NCBI GenBank assembly: GCA_028456385.1
Contig: JALNQF010000002.1
Location: 434,001 to 498,000, forward strand
Direction of reading: 5' to 3'
DNA length: 64,000 nucleotides
DNA from: Ophiosphaerella korrae
Lineage: Eukaryota > Ascomycota > Dothideomycetes > Pleosporales > Phaeosphaeriaceae
The position numbers and the translations under genes were made by a program. Numbering within the stretch: position 1 is the first letter of the stretch; each line of letters starts with the position of its first letter. Positions 1 through 10,714 of the stretch are shown here, piece by piece. The notes beneath the pieces are model-generated. The model saw only the letters and a list, made by a program, of their open reading frames with translations. It had not been told where the DNA came from and did no database searches.

Positions 1-42
1 CAGATTGAATGCCGATGGAAGAATAAAGGCCTGCACACTTAC

Positions 43-135
43 CTCGTCGAACCACGTCGTGAGCTCTTGCCTCTCTCGCCTCACCACTTCTGTTACTTCG
101 CCGCTTCTCCCATCTCGTACTAGAGGTCGTTCCGC
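43..135 (-). other. Possible internal exon of a gene running off the left edge
   Basis: On the minus strand this stretch reads open for 31 codons with a charged, coding-like composition (it ends in ELTTWFDE). It stops exactly at a GTAAGT donor (positions 42-37) and follows a CAAG acceptor with a TGAC branch-like motif. An in-frame TGA lies just upstream, so an intron or a start must intervene. No family is recognised and no start codon was found. It could equally be a chance open frame. Confidence 0.28.
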
Positions 136-219
136 CTTGAGTCAAATAGAATGGCCTAAAAACACGGAGAAAACACCCTGTAAAAAGCAAGACCCGGACA
201 ATATTCAATCCGCCTAGGA

Positions 220-1555
220 TTTGATTTCTAGATGGCCATCAGCAAGGCAGGGCTCATCTCTACCCAGTTAAACTGGTGACCATCGTGACAGCGATGGACT
301 TTATTTCACCCTTCTCTACAATCAATAAAACCAACTTTAATTTTCAGAAGCGGTATGGTTCGACAGTAGAAGCTATGGGCAAGATGATATGGTAGGAGCA
401 AGGAAGCTGCTTTAGCATTTCCAATGCATTGCCCGAATCGAGCTACATATAAATGCAGCTATGTGACAACAAACAGAAACCTTCTGGTTCAACATCTAGC
501 CCAATGTAAGCCACTCTTTGCGTTGTAGGTAGAGGAGCCTGACCAGGAGCCTGACCAAGATATGCTTGCCGACGATAAGACAGATACAGCAAATGCTGCG
601 AGTCGATTTGTATGCAAAATGGCTAGCTATCATAAGGACAACTCTGGTGCAGCCGGGTTTCGGAGGCACTTACGAGACACGACTTTACTCCTCGAGTATG
701 TCCATATACTAGTAGGTGTAATCTAGCTACGGTTTACGTGCAGCACCAAGTCTTGGTTCTCCATATCAGGCTTGAGAATAAGGACGAATTTGTGCCAGTC
801 AGGTGTCCTTTGGGTGGGCATAGGGGCGGACGAAAGCTTGGAACGCGCCTGGTATTCATGAATCATTTTAACGATGTCCGTCCTTTTGTTCTGGATAACG
901 AGATCCAGCGACTGATAAACCACACACAGATCTAACGTCGCTAAGTAGGTATAATATGCTTCATGCGAATATATGCCTACGTATGAAAAGCCGAGAGAAT
1001 GATATGATTTCATATCCCATGTATTTAGGTTTCATTTACACTCCAATATGCAGTTTATAGTATTAGACCCTGTCAATAGTGAAGCAGTGGCTTAACGTAT
1101 TTGGTTGAATTGCGCTTATTTCGTAGGGTACTTGATTTATTATTAGACTTGCAGTAAGGCAGAGACACCCTAGTAACTTATAACTTTACTATTATGTAAA
1201 TTACTATCTATTATAACTATTATACATGAGTATAAAGAAGCGCGATACTACCAAATTTCCACTTGAAGGAGACGCACTTTTCACTAAATTGTTCAGATTA
1301 TTGGAAGACTGAATTCAGCTTTGAGGTATAAGAACTCATCGCAGAAAATGACAATCACGATAACATGCGAAGTCCCTCACAGGGCATATTCAATATGTGC
1401 AATATGCAAGATAGTATGGGAAGAACCAACACACGAGTAGCGAATATCAACAGATTGTGATTGCATGTATTAGTTGATAACCGCTCGCCCACTCATTGGC
1501 CAAGGGCACAAGAGCAGGTCAAAGATGCTCTCGTAACCGCATACATTGTGCGGTA
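220..1555. other. Intergenic, no gene seen
   Basis: AT-leaning sequence with many stops in all frames. The only open frames are short overlapping pairs near 723-1013 with no recognisable motif. The right end is the 3' flank of the minus-strand gene ending at 1556. Confidence 0.5.
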
Positions 1556-2854
1556 TTAAAATAACGCCTTGGAAGCAACACTCAACAACCATGCTGCATC
1601 CTGCCATCCACCAACATCTTCTTGTGAGCGCTGAGCATCCGCTGTACTAGGTCTGCTCGCGTCATCGGTATCAGCATTTTCTTGGTCTTGGGCTTTTAAT
1701 GCTGAAGCAGCAATAATCGCTTCTCGTTCTAATTTCCTCCGCTTCGCTTCTACCTCTCGGTAGAGCTTCAGTTCTTCCCTTGTCATATTCTCCGGTAGGA
1801 AGGCGGCTTCGTCTTGGCCTTCTTCTTCTTCTTCTTCTTCTTCTTCTTCAGATGCTTCGCCGTCTTCGTCAACGGAGAAGAGCGTCCAACCAATAAGGCT
1901 ATCCATCCAACCACCGAGACCGAAGCCGCGTTCACGTGCTAGGCGGGCGACTTCTTCCTCGTCGCCATCGCTTTCTTCGTCATCCTCAACAAAATCGGGC
2001 TCCATGAAGCGGTCCTCGATAGAGGGTAGATCAAGGCTGTGGCGAGCAGATGGAGGCATTGAGCCCGTCGTCATAGCCAAATCGGCTCTACTACCCGCCC
2101 TGGATCCTCTTCTAGACTGGCGTGCGCTGGGAACTCTGCTACCAACACGACTTTGATAGCGACTGCCCGTCCTCGATAACTTTGGTGAGAAAGTGGGGTA
2201 ATCATCGCCATTGTAGTGCTCGCCAGATAGCAGGGCCATGCGCTTTGCATCGTGGCTTGGATGCACTTCATACTCGTCGTCCTGTTGGACCAAACTTGTT
2301 GAGCTTTCCCTTCGCACAAGCCATCCCTGGCCTTTCGAATCTCTTGTTTCACCGGCAATGGTTAGGCCAGCTCGATGCCACCACTCATTGTCTGCCTCGC
2401 TGGTGTGATGTCTGACAAGCGGCATGCGAAGGGGCAGTGGGGCAGTTCCTTTTCTTGCATGGTGTCTTTTCTCGTTCAATGGCTCGACAGCAAAGCTTAC
2501 GCCCGGATGTAGCGTACTTGTACTCTTCGCTTTGGGTATATCTCCGGCATCTCTCACAGGATTCTCGGAATTGGCGAAGTAGTCATCGTACGAGTAGATG
2601 GGTTTTGTGCGATGTCTGCCGCTGCGGTTGCGGCTGCTGCTACGCGATTGGTCGAGATTGAGTATGCCAGGTGTGGTGGGCGCAGATTTCTGTGCAATAT
2701 AAGATGTGCGTGGTGTGTGGACTGCGATCTCATCGGGCGAGGGTGGTGCACTGGCATCGAGAGGGTATTTGGCGCTGAGAGGCGCAAGGGAGAGATTGTG
2801 CAGGTTTGGGTAGGAGCGGCGCGAGCGTGATGGCGTACGGGTGCCTTCCGTCAT
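1556..2854 (-). CDS. DUF3984-like conserved fungal protein
   Basis: Single-exon frame of 432 residues with an ATG at 2854. The product is low-complexity and Ser/Arg-rich in its first 280 residues (many SRS and GSR clusters, as in SR-like or 14-3-3/kinase-target proteins). It then has an acidic stretch with a run of 11 Glu encoded by a CTT repeat (forward strand, about 1820-1850) and a conserved-looking block with GFGLGGWMDSLIGWTLFS. The C-terminus has a charged helix (REVEAKRRKLEREAI). Arrangement and length resemble the uncharacterised fungal family DUF3984; that assignment is from memory of the family and not certain. No enzyme motif or membrane segment is seen. It is divergent from the phosphatase gene at 4187, with about 1.3 kb between them. 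The Glu repeat is a likely site of length variation between strains. Confidence 0.8.
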   Translation of the reverse strand: MTEGTRTPSRSRRSYPNLHNLSLAPLSAKYPLDASAPPSPDEIAVHTPRTSYIAQKSAPTTPGILNLDQSRSSSRNRSGRHRTKPIYSYDDYFANSENPVRDAGDIPKAKSTSTLHPGVSFAVEPLNEKRHHARKGTAPLPLRMPLVRHHTSEADNEWWHRAGLTIAGETRDSKGQGWLVRRESSTSLVQQDDEYEVHPSHDAKRMALLSGEHYNGDDYPTFSPKLSRTGSRYQSRVGSRVPSARQSRRGSRAGSRADLAMTTGSMPPSARHSLDLPSIEDRFMEPDFVEDDEESDGDEEEVARLARERGFGLGGWMDSLIGWTLFSVDEDGEASEEEEEEEEEEGQDEAAFLPENMTREELKLYREVEAKRRKLEREAIIAASALKAQDQENADTDDASRPSTADAQRSQEDVGGWQDAAWLLSVASKALF

Positions 2855-4186
2855 GGTGACGCTGGGCTAAGAGGAGGAGACGATACGATACGAGAGAGAG
2901 AGGCTATCTAATGAGTTTTGGTATATGTGATACAAAGGCAGTGGAGTGACCGAGGTTCGATCAGGTTTGCGCACGGGCTCTGGGGAAGCAAAGATGGAAT
3001 ACAGTTAGCGGGCGATCGCTAGCCTTGCACGTGAAAGCACTGAGAGGATGGCAGAGATAGCATCAAACATTGATCATGAGACTATGAGGTAATTGGAAGA
3101 AAGAAAACGTCGATAGCTTTGTTTGGCTGATCGCTCTGTACAGCCGCTTGATTCATCATCGCGTGCCAGCACTTGCGTCTACTTTCGTGACTAGTTCACT
3201 GTGCTTCCAACGCTCTGACTGCAATACCTATCTGCTTGATTGAGCAGCGAAGCTGCCCATGCTTCTCGTTTGCCCTCCGTTTTACGCCGGCTGGGCAAAT
3301 TACATGGTCACGTGCGCCTCGAATGCATCCACGGGCGGTGCTCGGGTTCGGCCGATGGCAAAATCCACAGTGGGAAAAAAAGTGGAAAATATGAAAGATG
3401 CAGGAATACGCGAGCCAGTCGGCCAGTCGGCCTGACCTGGGACCGAGACGATATCGAGGCAAACCGCTAGGACGGATTATGCAGCGGGGTCGGTCAAGGT
3501 GTGAAGCTCGACGCGAAACTGCTTGGCTCGTCTTTGTGCCTTGTGTGACTCAGGTGTGGTATGGCGCTCTTGGTTTGCCCCTGGTGGCACTGAAGGAAAG
3601 AGAGCCGCGCATGCAACAGCTCCCTCTCTGCATTCATTTGTGCATTTCTGTCGGGTTCCTGCACGCAGCCGGCCAATACCACAGCCGCTATCTTTGCCTT
3701 TGTGGGGTGACGTCGGTTGGTTTGGCGGACCCTTGCGAGCCTTTAGCCCAATCCAGCTAGGTGCCTGAGGCCAGCCCGGACTCTGGAACTCTGCCACTCC
3801 CACGACTCAACCAAGTCCTGATATCCAGTGCTGGGACACGGTCTGCTCTCACCCTCGCTACCACTCCGACTCCGCCAACGCACACGCACAAATCGACGTG
3901 CCCAGCGAACACCCTCCACTCCTCCTACATCCTCGCTTGCTCACCAACATGTCTCTTGCCTCATCGCAAAACCGCAAGAAACTCCCAATATGTCTGCTTT
4001 AACCCGCCCGTGACCGCGAAGTAAGCTTCTTATTTCTTCCGTGTGTCTACATCGCGACCTTCTACGGGACCCGACGCGCCATCTGGTCTTTCAGTTTCCG
4101 CTTCGCCCCATACCACTCACCCCATCCCCCTGTCATACTCGCACGACCATCCCGGCCAGCCATCTCCACACTCTCCGGTGCGAGAG
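2855..4186. promoter_or_regulatory. Shared 5' region between two divergent genes
   Basis: About 1.3 kb separating the DUF3984-like gene (minus) and the Siw14-like gene (plus). The right half, from about 3760, is pyrimidine-rich on the plus strand (CCACTCC, CTCCAC and similar), as is common upstream of fungal housekeeping starts. Short open frames here overlap one another and match nothing I recognise. A short upstream ATG at 3949 is followed by a stop after 17 codons, so it could act as an upstream ORF in the phosphatase leader. Confidence 0.4.
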
Positions 4187-5159
4187 ATGCTGGGTAAAAG
4201 GTGTGTAGGAACCACTCCATTAACCTGGCGTCAAGACTAACTTGCGGCACAGTTGCAACAAGCCGACTCTTGCAATGGGCCCTTCTTCAGTCACCCATTT
4301 CACATCCAACCCCGTTTTACAAACCCCCAACATGTTCTACGCATCCGATGAGTCGGCAGCGTCGCCCATATTGGGACAGGCCGCTGAACAGAGCCAATAT
4401 GAGATGATCAGGGATTATCTCGAACAGCTCGAACTTCCTGCCAGTGTCCAGCTCATGCGCCATGCCGCCTCCACAGCGCATGAAGACCTTCCTCATGATC
4501 ATGAGTGCGGTATTAGCTGCATGACTGAATCCCGAGGCACCAACACTCCTACCTGCTCTATTCTATCAGGAGCCTCCCGACTAGACTCCCTCGTTCCACC
4601 CTCTAATTTTGGTGCTGTATTGCCTGGCCTCATATATCGAAGCAGCTTTCCCCAGGAAAAGAACTACGAGTACATCAAGGACCTCCGGATCAAGACCATC
4701 CTCACACTAGTCCCGGAACCGGTCACGCCCGAGTACCAGACCTTCATGAAGGATGCTGGCATTCAACATTTTCAAGTTCACATCAAAGCCAACAAGGGAG
4801 AAGTGCGCGTTGAATCGTGTGAAATGTCGAGGGCCTTGCGTCTCATCATGGACCGCGCCAATCATCCTATTCTCATCCACTGCAATAAAGGCAAGCACCG
4901 CACTGGATGCACTGTTGCTTGCTTTCGACGCATCATCGGCTATGAAATGGATGCGATCGTGGAAGACTATCACACTTATGCAGGCGTAAAAGCCCGTTTT
5001 ATGGATGAGGTGTTCTTCGAAGGCTTTGACCTCAATAATGTCATGTGGGTGGCCCGACAAGAAGGTTGGGTTGCACCCAAGATTGACATGGACATCACAC
5101 TCCCATCACCTCCAATCTCCCCGGTAGTTGCTCTAGTTTCTGCAAAGCCACTAGCATAA
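4187..5159 (+). CDS. SIW14: Siw14/Oca-type atypical dual-specificity phosphatase
   Basis: Encodes a cysteine phosphatase of the plant-and-fungi atypical DSP family (Siw14, an inositol pyrophosphate phosphatase in yeast). The P-loop is HCNKGKHRTG, with the catalytic Cys and the Arg six residues later (Cys215 in the model used). The family's GLIYRSSFP and the long helical region after the loop are also present. I propose a small first exon (ATG at 4187) and a 52-nt intron at 4201-4252 with a GACTAAC branch and CACAG acceptor, which joins in frame and gives 306 residues. An unspliced alternative starts at ATG 4275 (294 residues). The Ser/His-rich N-terminal 100 residues are likely disordered. 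Likely cytosolic. The stop at 5159 is clear. Confidence 0.9.
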
Positions 5160-6629
5160 TTCTTCTTCTTCCTTATCTTTTACATGGCATTCTCAGGGCG
5201 TTTCATGAGTTTTAGTATTTGTTTGCAGGGCGGCTAGCTCCTAGAGCCGGACCAACAGCGGCGCTACAGGACCGCGAAGACATATTGCATTGGGTACAGT
5301 ACAATGGCGCATATCAGGGCGGAGATGTCCCATGGCAATGGCCTCCACTATACCATCCAACCAGTCACTTTTTCTCTTCATTGACCGTCGACACATCATC
5401 GGCACACCAGCCGCCATCGTTCTTGACACAACCATTTCCTATGTATCATTTCGTGTAATCTAGTCACTCCAAAACACGGCCTACTAAGCCGTTCCAATTC
5501 TCCACACATATAATTCCCCACTCGTGACTCTCTGCACCCCTCTATAAATACACAAGGCTCTCCACCCAGACGCATGCACTCTTTCGTACCTGCGTCAGCC
5601 TTGCCGCCGCCACGCCGTTGCCAGAGCAAGTCAGCCTCACACCAGCCTTGTGCGAGCCTTACGCAAGTCTGCGACTAGGTTTGGTATTTCGTGTCGTGCG
5701 GCGCTATTATTCGTTCGTTGTGCCGTGTGCTGTGACGGGTAAACTGCTGCTGCGTCGTGTGGCGGCGTGACCATGGTTAGACCTAAGTTGTGCGTCTTGC
5801 GAAGGGCGCGATTCAGCCTTGATGCATAGTATCGTTTGGGAATGGGGAGTAGCGTACATGTGTGGGCATTTTCTGAGGAGAGGGGGGGGGGGGGGGGTTG
5901 TGTACTGCTGCAAGGAGTACGGTGAAGTGATGGTGGTGGTGGTAGTGTGGCGAGTGATTAGGCGTCCAGTGGAGGTTGGGATTGCGGAAGGGAGTGGGGC
6001 TTTGTGTTCGGGGAAGGGGGTGGTGACGGAGTTATTGTTGGGCTGTGGACGATTTGAGTGAAATTTGAGTTTTTCTGTGTGGGTACTTGACCGAAAGTGT
6101 CTTGCAATGCTAAAAGGAGGCGAGTAGGGGAATTCAAGTGTACTAGCGTAAGATTGTTGATACTTGTGTGGAGGATTACACCTCGTGTATTGTTTGTGAA
6201 CAGAGCAGGAAGGTCTTGGGCATTCGGCAAAAAGTTGAATCACTGGGTAGGTATGTTGGAATAGGCTATACTTAGCTCAATACATGATTCCTGGGTCGTT
6301 TACTTGCTTGCTATGTTCGAGCTTCTCATAATGATATTGAGAACCGTAATAAGCACCGCAACTTGCAGACTTGATGGATTGAAACCATTGCACGTTCAGA
6401 TATCTTCAGCAAAACACAGCATAGACTCACTTACACATTACAGAAAGCAAGTCGACAAGATCATGTTCACGATGTAACTCATACTAACAAAGCGAGTGCA
6501 TAGACAGTCCACCAAGGCTGCAGCGGGTATCATACTATACAAATCAAAAGATCATTTGCACCGGTCCGCCCAATGACCTAATACAATCTCCACCCAGATA
6601 CTTAAACTACAATCCAAGCTGCGTATACC
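5160..6629. other. Intergenic between two converging genes, with a G16 tract
   Basis: Holds the 3' flanks of the phosphatase gene (plus) and the Zn2Cys6 gene (minus). A run of 16 G lies at 5882-5897 and a GTGGTGGTGGTA stretch near 5931. A TATAAATA sequence at about 5543 has no recognisable gene after it. Open frames on both strands near 5700-6240 are low-complexity Thr/Pro readings of simple sequence and are not supported. Confidence 0.45.
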
Positions 6630-8147
6630 TCAAATCCCCAGCGCCAAAGGATCCTCATCGAAAAATTCCATCTGACGTTGTCCTAGAAATCTCATGAATG
6701 GATACCTTGCCACTTGTCTTGGCCACTCTGCGTGATGTCGTAGATGGGGTGGTATGTTTCTGTATATGCCTTCGACCCAATTCAATACACAGGTAGGGGC
6801 GTCGACGCCTTGGAAACCGACTCTTTCGAGATACAAGATTGGTGTGAGGATTGCTTGGACGGCGATGAAGTGTGCTAACAATATCTGCGCAACGCTATTG
6901 TTCGGGTCGATGAAGGCCTGGAACTCATCGTGCGTCCATCTCGAAGGGGTGTTGTAGAGAAGGACGAATGTCGTATATGTCTCGACAGGCCGTTCATATG
7001 CATTGTCGACTGTTCGGACGAGGATGTCCCAGTACGTTCGCTCCCATTCAGACATGTTGAGCTCTTCGATCGCGTGAAGCGACATGGCAGCTAAGTCGAG
7101 GTCTTCTCGATTGACGCAGTTCAGCCGCGAAGTACCAATGCGACTTCGCATTGTTTGAAGGTGTCCGTCTTCTCGAAAGGCCTATCATTGTCAGTTGCGA
7201 GGCTCCAAGTCTCAGCTGAGTGGTTGAGCTAGCCACTTACGTGGAAGGCTGAATCCGGATTCATCACAGCCTCATCGCCCGCAATAAGGTTGCATCCCCT
7301 AACCTAAAATTGTGTTATTCTTCATATCTCATCTTTTGTGTGTTTCAACTCTTACCATGGTTAAAAATTCAGCCATGCCATCCTGTAGATGACTTGACTG
7401 AAATGCGAGAGCCAGGGCAGCAGCCATTCTGGCATCTCGCTCGCATCTCGTCTTCGGCGGTACTGATAGGGCTTCATTTAGAGATTTGACCGCCAAAATG
7501 CGGTGCTGTATTGCCTGTTCAGCGACACCGGAGTTTGACACGGCATCCAGATGCGATGCGGCTAGCGCAAGGATCGAATGAATAAGGTACTCGTACTAGG
7601 ATTATTAGCATGGCTTTGTCACTGAGGCTTTGCCAAGGCAACGCCAAAAGACCTACATTGTGCGCGAAACTTGGGATCACGGTGATCCAGATCTTGTCCG
7701 CGCCCACTGGGAGGTGTGGATATGCAGTGATAAGAAAGTGATGGAACAAACGCATGTCATTCATGGACTAGATGGGTCAGAATTGGCAGAAATTGAGGGT
7801 GTTCGTGCCTCGGTACAACTTACAAACATGCCTGGCGTAGATCGGAGGTTTCCTATTTCCTGTGGGCGTGGAGACGAAGGTGAGCGCTGTGTGGATTGGA
7901 TGATATTGGCTGGGTATTCGCAGTGCAACCCAGCCTTGACGCAATGGTTGCATTCGGGGTGCCTCTCATTGCATTTGATCCTACGCCTCTTGCAGTTGAA
8001 GCAGCCACGACGCGATTTCGTATGGCCTTTCCTAGGGATAGGCTTTCTAGGCAGCGGTGGAGCACTGTCCTGGCGGCCATCGGACAGCGTGGGGGAGTCG
8101 CTGGACGAACTATCGTGCATGCTCTGATGTCGAGATATCATAGGCAT
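6630..8147 (-). CDS. Zn2Cys6 transcription factor, Upc2/sterol-uptake-regulator-like
   Basis: Five exons joined by eye: 7824-8147, 7657-7767, 7356-7595, 7241-7303 and 6630-7181. The introns are 56, 61, 52 and 59 nt, each GT-AG and phase-consistent, giving 429 residues. The N-terminus carries a perfect C-x2-C-x6-C-x6-C-x2-C-x6-C binuclear zinc cluster (Cys49, 52, 59, 66, 69, 76), preceded by a basic TKSRRG. After it comes the C-terminal regulatory domain typical of Upc2-like regulators: DMRLFHHF, then IPSFAHN joined by splicing to EYLIHSILALAASHLD. The family acts in the nucleus, and yeast Upc2 senses sterol, but many filamentous members regulate other metabolism, so the target is unknown. It lies about 1 kb from the divergent ABM-like gene at 9177, a possible target. 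ATGs at codons 1 and 3 are both possible. Confidence 0.9.
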
Positions 8148-9176
8148 TGAGGGCTGGAGAAGGTTGTGTAGTCATGACACGCAAGGCTGCGAGCAGCCTT
8201 CCCCTGTGGCGATATATACTCTGGGTGCGTGTCTGTGATGGGTATGCAGTGTCCCGCGACAGGTGCATCACGCAGTTGGGGGCTTAGACCAGGGTAGCGT
8301 GGAGTGACCCCGCGGGTGTGGATGGTCCCCAGTCCGATCAGGGGGGGACAGGCCCAGAGCTGAAGCTCGGCTGACTCATAGCCCTGGGGGGAAAGTGCAC
8401 ACGTTCCAGCGAATTGGGTGATTGTCTACGCATATCCAAATGACAGGCCCAGGTCGCCGAAAGGGTCGGGGGTGGAGCATCGGTTGTCGCCCGACTCGAA
8501 GCGACTCACCGGTAGGGCATGCGGCCAGGTGGTCTGTGGCCACCAGCCATGGCTGTGCAGGCTATGGCACGTCAAGCTGCAGAGAATAGTCGTTTCTCGA
8601 TGCCTGGTGGGCCACCTAGGCAGAATGGTTGCGAGCGCGGCTATTCGCTCGCAGCTCAAGCTAGCCTCCAGCATCGCCATGGGCCCAGGGCCAAAGCCAA
8701 AGAGATCGAGTTTCATCAAACGCCCTCTGCCCCACGGTGCGTCTGTATGGCTGACTATTTTTGTATTACGAGATTGAGACAAGCCTTGCCAAGCCGTCGA
8801 ATACGCCAACGACATGAGCAGGCAATGATCAGCTTCTTGTCTGGGTATGGCAGGGTGCACAGGAACCCAGCGTCATCTGCCGGCTCATTTCCAGGGAGGG
8901 AACGTATTTCATTAATAATAGCTGGGTTCTCGATGCTGTAGCGAGACATGGTGAAGCGGCCGAGGGGACGGTGGTTGGGAACGCTGCATGCATTCATCGA
9001 GATCAGTGTTTGGGTATTCTGCCAAGCCACTATCCTTCCCACGGAGCGCGTCCGAGATCCTTCCCGACTGCCACCACGTCGGGCTCCCACTGCGATTGCA
9101 CGTGTGTTTTCCCGTTGCCTTTGTGCTATATCTGGACGCGATACGAGATACAATTGACCATACACGCGATCTAGAG
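8148..9176. promoter_or_regulatory. Divergent promoter region between the Zn2Cys6 and ABM-like genes
   Basis: About 1 kb upstream of both genes. It is GC-rich around 8280-8400, with a G7 run near 8341 and several CGG/CCG triplets of the kind zinc-cluster proteins bind. A TATATA sequence lies near 8212, about 60 bp from the regulator start. A minus-strand open frame beginning MSRYSIENP at 8949 (63 codons) reads protein-like but has no known motif, and I do not call it a gene. Confidence 0.4.
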
Positions 9177-9803
9177 ATGGCCGTTCTCGAGGTCACTCAA
9201 CTGCGCTTGAAAGGGCCCCCGCCAGGCGACCCCAAGTTGCTCCAGAGCCTATCAATCGTCCGAGGTAAACTGCAGACCAAGTCCCAATTCTACTCTTGCA
9301 TCGAGGATCCCACGAAACTGTATATTTTAGGACTCTGGCGAGACTTGGAACAGCACATCAGCTTTCTCGCTTCCCCGGCGCGAAACGAGGTTTTGGGCCC
9401 CCAAGAAGACATGCTGGAGTTTGAGTGGACGGTTCACATGGAGGTCGGAAGCATGAGCTCGCTTCCACTCGATGCGCCTGTATTGGCTCTCGAGAGACTA
9501 AGCGTTGAGAAAAACTGCATGGATACACTCCATCAGGCTGCAGTGAGGCATGCGCAACTATCCCAAGGCAGCCATGTGTGTAAAGTTACACACGGCTGGC
9601 GCTGTGATGCATCTCCGGAAACCCATGAGCTTCTCATCTTCAGCGGGTGTGAGAACGCGCAGGCTCATGTTACATTTGCAACGAGGCAGCAGAGTTACGG
9701 CGACAGCGATCATGCAACCACCATGGGCCAATACGAGGAGCTCCTAGTACACCATGCGTGGAACTTGGAGCGAATAGAGGCGCAACGTCTGACCTTGGCA
9801 TGA
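9177..9803 (+). CDS. ABM-like (dimeric alpha-beta barrel) domain protein
   Basis: A 208-residue single-exon protein starting at ATG 9177 (MAVLEVTQLRLKG). The frame is open further upstream but without a convincing start. The first 110 residues follow the antibiotic-biosynthesis-monooxygenase fold pattern: a beta strand, a helix with SLSIVRGKL, a strand SQFYSCIEDPTKLYILGLW, then a helix with SFLASPARNEVLGP. A second, weaker copy of the pattern occupies the rest. Many fungal members of this fold are uncharacterised and are not proven monooxygenases, so no reaction is assigned. No signal peptide or membrane segment is seen. It is divergent from the Zn2Cys6 regulator, which may control it. Confidence 0.75.
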   Translation: MAVLEVTQLRLKGPPPGDPKLLQSLSIVRGKLQTKSQFYSCIEDPTKLYILGLWRDLEQHISFLASPARNEVLGPQEDMLEFEWTVHMEVGSMSSLPLDAPVLALERLSVEKNCMDTLHQAAVRHAQLSQGSHVCKVTHGWRCDASPETHELLIFSGCENAQAHVTFATRQQSYGDSDHATTMGQYEELLVHHAWNLERIEAQRLTLA

Positions 9804-10714
9804 ACCGATAGCATGCCTGTAAGGACGTTTGCTAGTGCAGATATGCTCAAGTTTCATCCTCAGACAGCCAAAAGGCTACGGTTACCGACAAGGCGATATT
9901 CTTGTATCTTGAGCAAAATGGGCAAATCTAGAAGCAGGGCCGGGGGAGGCGGCTCGCCTATCTGCGCAATGTCCTAAAACTAGCAGGGCGAGGCTGGAAA
10001 TTAATAAACAGATGTGCGACCGTGGATCCGCGGGGATCGTAATAATCCCATGAAGTTGAAGGTGCTATGAAGCGTGCACACAGCCTCACTCTGGTGAATG
10101 ATTCTATCTGACCGGTCCCAAACTGACATGCATGGCGCTGACCAGGCTTCAAATGGAAACGCCTGCTTTGTACGATGTAATTCCACATTGGGCAAATGGC
10201 TGGGAGCTCATAGACCGGGCCAGCCGTTGGTGAACGATAAAGGGCTGGACGCCATTTCTAGTACTTACCGACTGCCTGGCACGACTGCATGGACTTTGTT
10301 CGTATTTGGTACAACAGCAAGTGAAACCGCCGGTGGGGCTATAGCATGACTAAATGCCCAGCGAAAACCCCCTCCCTGCTGCAAGCCACAACAAACCTGC
10401 CGTGCATGCCCCAAATAGCGGCCTCGCTTGACCAGGAAATATTAAGCGAACACAAAACCTGCAAATTCAAATCCATCATGGCCGTCCATGGTAATTGAGG
10501 ATGAAGATTTTTCAACACCTACTATTGAGATACCGGTAGATACCTATCAGTACCGACTAGCCGGTCACCTTACCCCGCAATTTAGAGACCACTCAACATT
10601 ACGCATCCAGTGGCGTCGGGCGGTACAGGACCGAATACAACTTATGGATTGGAACCAGAGTGATGCAGAACCACACCTCTTCTCTCGTCCCAGTGACCCG
10701 AGACTATTGCCATC
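9804..10714. other. Intergenic, upstream of the mannosidase gene
   Basis: No gene seen. Short open frames at 9958-10349 and 10488-10721 lack motifs. The right part is the promoter and leader of the GH92 gene. No clear TATA box was found. Confidence 0.45.

Noticed and set aside
5219..5458. 79-codon frame after the Siw14-like stop
   Set aside because: No ATG start and no link by splicing that keeps the phosphatase frame; read as 3' untranslated region.
8418..8941. Overlapping plus- and minus-strand open frames of 119-145 codons
   Set aside because: Both strands are open because the DNA is GC-rich. No motif, no splice-consistent extension; kept only as a remark for the MSRYSIENP frame.
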